DNA of 45,151 nt from NCBI RefSeq assembly GCF_024372725.1, contig NZ_VOUA01000033.1, forward strand, positions 1 through 45,151, written 5' to 3'. Shown piece by piece: positions 42,169 to 45,151 of the stretch. Each line of letters starts with the position of its first letter. Within the stretch, counting starts at the first letter, position 1. The notes under the pieces are model-generated. The model searched no databases and was not told where the DNA came from. It saw only the letters and a program-made list of their open reading frames with translations. A program made the position numbers and the translations under genes. This stretch comes from Methanosarcina sp. KYL-1. Its GTDB lineage: Archaea > Halobacteriota > Methanosarcinia > Methanosarcinales > Methanosarcinaceae.

Positions 42169-43960
42169 ACTCGTATATGAGTGGGGTTAGCAGGATTACG
42201 ATAAGGCTCACCAGAATTGTGAGGGGCAGTCCCACTTTTATGTAGTCTCCTGTAGCGTATCCTCCGGGCCCGAAGACCATGAGGTTGGTCTGGTACCCGG
42301 CGGGGTTGAGGAACGAATAGCTTGTCCCTAGCATAAGGGCAACTGCGAATGGCATGAAGCTGCTACCGATGTCCCCTGCAATTGAAACCGTAATCGGGAA
42401 CATGAAGGCTGCTGCTGCGGCATTTGTGATGACGTTTGTCATTATGATGCAGCTAACGAAGACTACCGTAAGTGCTACATACGGGTCGCTGCCCCCAAAG
42501 TCTGAGACCAGGCTGCCGATGACATCTGCAAGCCCGCTTTCCGTAACTGCCGCCTCAAACCCGACAGCGCATCCGAGCACCACGACCGTGTTCCATTCAA
42601 TGCTCTTAGTCGCTCTCCTTATGCTCATGCACCCGGTAGCAAGCATCGCAAAGGTTGCCAGAAGCGCAGCGTTGAGGATCGTAAGCAGTCCGAGTGCAGC
42701 CGATGCAACCATTGCCGCCGTGATTGCAATTGCGGCGATAGCCCGGTCCGTCCTCTTTATACGGTACCCCCTCAGGCGCTTGATAAGAATAAACTCGGCT
42801 TCGTTCCGGTTGTGGTAGAAAAACGAGTCCTCGACCTCAAGCACGGCATTGTCCCCTGGCCTGATCCGCACCTTCCGGAGAGGGACTGCCGGAGGCTCTC
42901 CTCCCCGGGAAATTGCCACAATCGCTGCCTCGTAAGGTTCCCCGGTCTCCCGGCGTTCTTCAATGCTGCGCCCGACAGCTGAACTCTGGGGAGATACTAC
43001 TACCTCCACAAGGCGGTGCCGGTACCGCTCGCCCTTCATCGGGGAAAGCGTGTTCAGCGGGGTAAGCCCTATGGTCGCCCAGAGTGCCGGAAGTCCTTCG
43101 GCATCAGTGGTGAAGGTCAGGATATCCCCCTGCCTTAGCACAAGGGCAGGTTCTATCGGGGGTTTTTCCTTCTCTCCCCGCCGAACCGAGTTCAGGGAAT
43201 ACCCCGTCGAGGCAGAAAAGCCGGCTTTTTCTATGTTCTTTCCTGCAAGGTAGGAATCCACATCGATAAAGAACTCAGCCCTGTAGAGGCGCCGTTTTGT
43301 CTCCTCCTTTTTTCCCTCACCATGCCCCGGAAGAAGTTTTGTGCCGATAAAGAGTAGGAAGACTATGCCGATGATAGCTGCAGGAAGTCCTACAACAGTC
43401 GGAATGAAGATCGTGATCCTTTCCATCACGGGCGCTCCCGGGTCATTTTTCGCGATCTGCTCGATTACGAGGCCCGCAACAATCAGGTTTGAAGAGGTGC
43501 CTATAAGGGTCGAAGCGCCCCCGAGTATGGAAGCGTAGCTTAAGGGGATGTAAAGTTTTGAAGAGTCGAGGCCTGTGTTCCTGGAAAGGTCGCGGATCAC
43601 AGGGATCATCATGGCAACGAGCGGAGTGTTGTTAAGAAACGCACTCCCTAATGCCACGGGAGGGAGGATCTTGAGCTGACCTTTGAGCAGCGATTTTGGC
43701 ATTCCCACAACACGGTCCGAAATCATCGTGATGGCCCCGGTGGAGTACATCCCCTCGGCAATCATGAAAAGTACGGCAACGGTCAGTACCCCCTGATTGG
43801 AAAAGCCTTTCAGTAACTCTTCTACCGGGGCAAGTCCGAACGTTATTGCGGCTGTGAGTGCTCCCAGGAAGATTACGTGCGCCGGCAGTTTGGAAAATAA
43901 GAGCATTGCAAAAGTAACTGCCAGAATCCCTGCTGTAATCCAGGCATCAGCTGTCATCAT
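42164..43960 (-). CDS. SLC13/DASS-type transporter with two TrkA-C domains
   Basis: A 598-residue membrane protein of the ArsB/DASS ion transporter superfamily. The N-terminal membrane half (FLNNTPLVAMMIPVIRDL, ASILGGASTLIGTSSNLIVAG) and C-terminal half (MTNVITNAAAAAFMFPI, LNPAGYQTNLMVFGPGGY) are separated by about 200 hydrophilic residues (205-400) with two RCK-C/TrkA-C-like domains (ALVLRQGDILTFTTDAEGL; VRIRPGDNAVLEVE). Substrates in the family are dicarboxylates, sulfate or arsenite; I cannot tell which. ATG 43960 follows GGGTGG. Transcribed toward rps6e; the 3' end is fused with the 15-bp repeat array. Confidence 0.9.
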   Translation of the reverse strand: MMTADAWITAGILAVTFAMLLFSKLPAHVIFLGALTAAITFGLAPVEELLKGFSNQGVLTVAVLFMIAEGMYSTGAITMISDRVVGMPKSLLKGQLKILPPVALGSAFLNNTPLVAMMIPVIRDLSRNTGLDSSKLYIPLSYASILGGASTLIGTSSNLIVAGLVIEQIAKNDPGAPVMERITIFIPTVVGLPAAIIGIVFLLFIGTKLLPGHGEGKKEETKRRLYRAEFFIDVDSYLAGKNIEKAGFSASTGYSLNSVRRGEKEKPPIEPALVLRQGDILTFTTDAEGLPALWATIGLTPLNTLSPMKGERYRHRLVEVVVSPQSSAVGRSIEERRETGEPYEAAIVAISRGGEPPAVPLRKVRIRPGDNAVLEVEDSFFYHNRNEAEFILIKRLRGYRIKRTDRAIAAIAITAAMVASAALGLLTILNAALLATFAMLATGCMSIRRATKSIEWNTVVVLGCAVGFEAAVTESGLADVIGSLVSDFGGSDPYVALTVVFVSCIIMTNVITNAAAAAFMFPITVSIAGDIGSSFMPFAVALMLGTSYSFLNPAGYQTNLMVFGPGGYATGDYIKVGLPLTILVSLIVILLTPLIYEF

Positions 43961-44782
43961 AATTTGCCCACCCCTTTATGAGACAATCTGTCTGCTGTAA
44001 GGCCCCGTCTTACCCCTCTGTTTATTTGCTCTCTGGTGCCATACCCAGCCATAATCCCTTTCAGAGTCCCTTTCATTAATCACGTCGATGGAGGCCGTCG
44101 CCATAAGAATGAACATCTTCTGCTCCGGTCAGGCAGATTAGGAGTCTCTAATTCTCTTTTCTATCTTGCCCGGAAGTGCTTCGGTTTTCCCCGTCTATGG
44201 AGAGGTTATTAATTTCACAAAAGATGTTTTCTGGATTTCCCCAATAGTCCTATTAATTATATTCTCTATATTATATTATTCTATTTTTTCCATTTTTCAT
44301 CTATATTATATAAAACATCAAAAGAGTCTCAAATAGTTTTATCGATTTAAACAAAATCCTATGTTTTCTTATCCTTCTTTTCAGTCATCAGGATGTACTT
44401 TTTAGTTATTCCGATGCACTTTCATGGAAGTGTCTGTCTGCTTCGCAGCTGGTGAGCAAATGTACCTTAAAAGTCGATCTAATAAGGTTTTAGGGTAAAC
44501 TGAAAGATAAAATTACAGTTGCTTTGTTCGGCTTTTTGTTTGGAGTAAATCAGTTTCACTGGTTAAACTGGAAGATAAAACAGGCAAGAACCGAAAAACG
44601 ATAGCATGAATCTTTGTGAAAATTGAAAAGACATCTGCGGAAAGCGGGTTGAATAACAGGCTCAAATAAATGAAAGTACTTGAAGCACTTTCATGGCGAA
44701 GAAGGGGAGGTTACTCAGGAATTCTCCCGGGTGTGGCCTTAGATTTCATATCCGTATTTGATAGAATTTAGGAGCATTAAGG
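43961..44782. other. Intergenic region between the transporter and the IS end
   Basis: No protein gene or tRNA that I can support in 820 bp. It is AT-rich from 44230 to 44360. A hairpin ATGAAAGT...ACTTTCAT lies at 44670-44694, and a smaller CACTT-TCATG-GAAGTG at about 44415-44430. Confidence 0.45.
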
Positions 44783-44948
44783 TCTAATCCCCGCTTTTTC
44801 AAAGGCGGGATACAGCCCGTCAACTCCAACAACGCAACTTTATTAACATATGTATAGTAACCATCTACATAAAATAATATGCCAGAGAAAGATTATTGGC
44901 TAGTATATTGATACCTAAAAGGTTGATACCTAAAAGGTGAACTGATTG
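44783..44948 (+). mobile_element. Left end of an IS200/IS605-type element
   Basis: A hairpin CCCGCTTT...AAAGGCGGG (about 44791-44813, one bulge) followed by ATACAGCCCGTCAACTCC and an AT-rich stretch leads into tnpB. A subterminal imperfect palindrome at this position is the usual left-end recognition structure of the group. The outer boundary is not resolved. No tnpA (Y1 transposase) lies on this side. Confidence 0.45.
44908..44937. repeat. Two tandem 15-bp units before tnpB
   Basis: TTGATACCTAAAAGG occurs twice without a spacer (44908-44922, 44923-44937). The second copy supplies the AAGGTGA ribosome site for tnpB, and the first has the same potential. Confidence 0.8.
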
Positions 44949-45151
44949 TTGAAAGTGCTTCGGTATAGAATCTATCCTTCAAAGGCTCAAAAAACAATTA
45001 TGACTAACACTCTTGAGCTTTGCAGGTGGACGTATAACGAAACACTCGCACTCAGGAAAAACGCATGGGAATTAGAACAAAAGAACATAGGTTACTATGA
45101 TTCTAAGAAAATGATTCCAGAATGGAAAAAAGAAAAGCCCGAATTGAAAAT
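44949..45151 (+). CDS. tnpB: TnpB, RNA-guided endonuclease of an IS200/IS605 element (5' part)
   Basis: The window ends after 67 codons. The product starts (M)KVLRYRIYPSKAQKTIMTNT, then ELCRWTYNETLALRKNAWEL, the N-terminal domain of TnpB/OrfB. TTG 44949 is chosen because AAGGTGA lies 8 nt upstream and no ATG occurs before the conserved start. The RuvC active site and zinc finger would be beyond the window, so intactness cannot be judged. Confidence 0.88.
   Translation, partial: MKVLRYRIYPSKAQKTIMTNTLELCRWTYNETLALRKNAWELEQKNIGYYDSKKMIPEWKKEKPELK

Overview
The window reads as a chromosomal segment of a methanogenic archaeon of the Methanosarcina type. The evidence is a complete fpo operon (membrane-bound F420H2 dehydrogenase, including fpoO and a split fpoJ), coenzyme F420 biosynthesis genes (cofG, two cofH, cofC), archaeal ribosomal and translation genes (L7Ae, S28e, L24e, S6e, aIF5B), archaeal TATA elements, and PKD/beta-propeller surface proteins. 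I do not name a species.

Layout. (1) 1-150: debris of an IS200/IS605-type element. (2) 265-5862, minus strand: ferredoxin, FAD-dependent phytoene-desaturase-like oxidoreductase, cofG, cofH, cofH, cofC. These run as one directon away from a shared 1.26-kb AT-rich intergenic region. (3) 7126-17320, plus strand: fpoABCDHIJJKLMNO, with genes overlapping or nearly touching. The two divergent clusters make F420 and oxidise F420H2. (4) 17386-29650: an accessory block downstream of fpoO. It holds an intact HepT/MntA (HEPN-MNT) toxin-antitoxin pair, three degraded copies of fpoO each followed by a copy of the fpoO terminator hairpin, pieces of a second hepT, a DUF3800-like gene, and a 2476-residue secreted RHS/YD-repeat protein with an unrecognised C-terminal domain. 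(5) 29835-37876: a PKD/cohesin-like surface protein, an NSS-family sodium symporter with an unlisted 34-residue MetS-like small subunit, a membrane-anchored beta-propeller protein, a DAACS dicarboxylate/amino-acid symporter and a TatD-associated radical SAM protein. (6) 38155-41995: the L7Ae-S28e-L24e-Ndk-aIF5B cluster and S6e. (7) 42164-43960: a SLC13/DASS-type transporter with TrkA-C domains. (8) 44780-end: the left end and first 67 codons of an IS200/IS605 tnpB.

The most unusual part is region 4. The tail of fpoO has been copied repeatedly, and accessory genes (toxin-antitoxin, DUF3800, RHS) sit between the copies. The two copies bracketing the RHS gene are direct repeats of equal length, about 91% identical by hand count, and could recombine to delete or circularise the RHS gene. 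Other points of interest are a cofG with no ATG, GTG or TTG start upstream of its radical-SAM cysteines (ATT is the best candidate), a kink-turn-like hairpin against the ribosome binding site of the L7Ae gene, and a ferredoxin/FAD oxidoreductase pair between the F420 genes and fpo.

All family assignments come from reading motifs by eye; no search was run.
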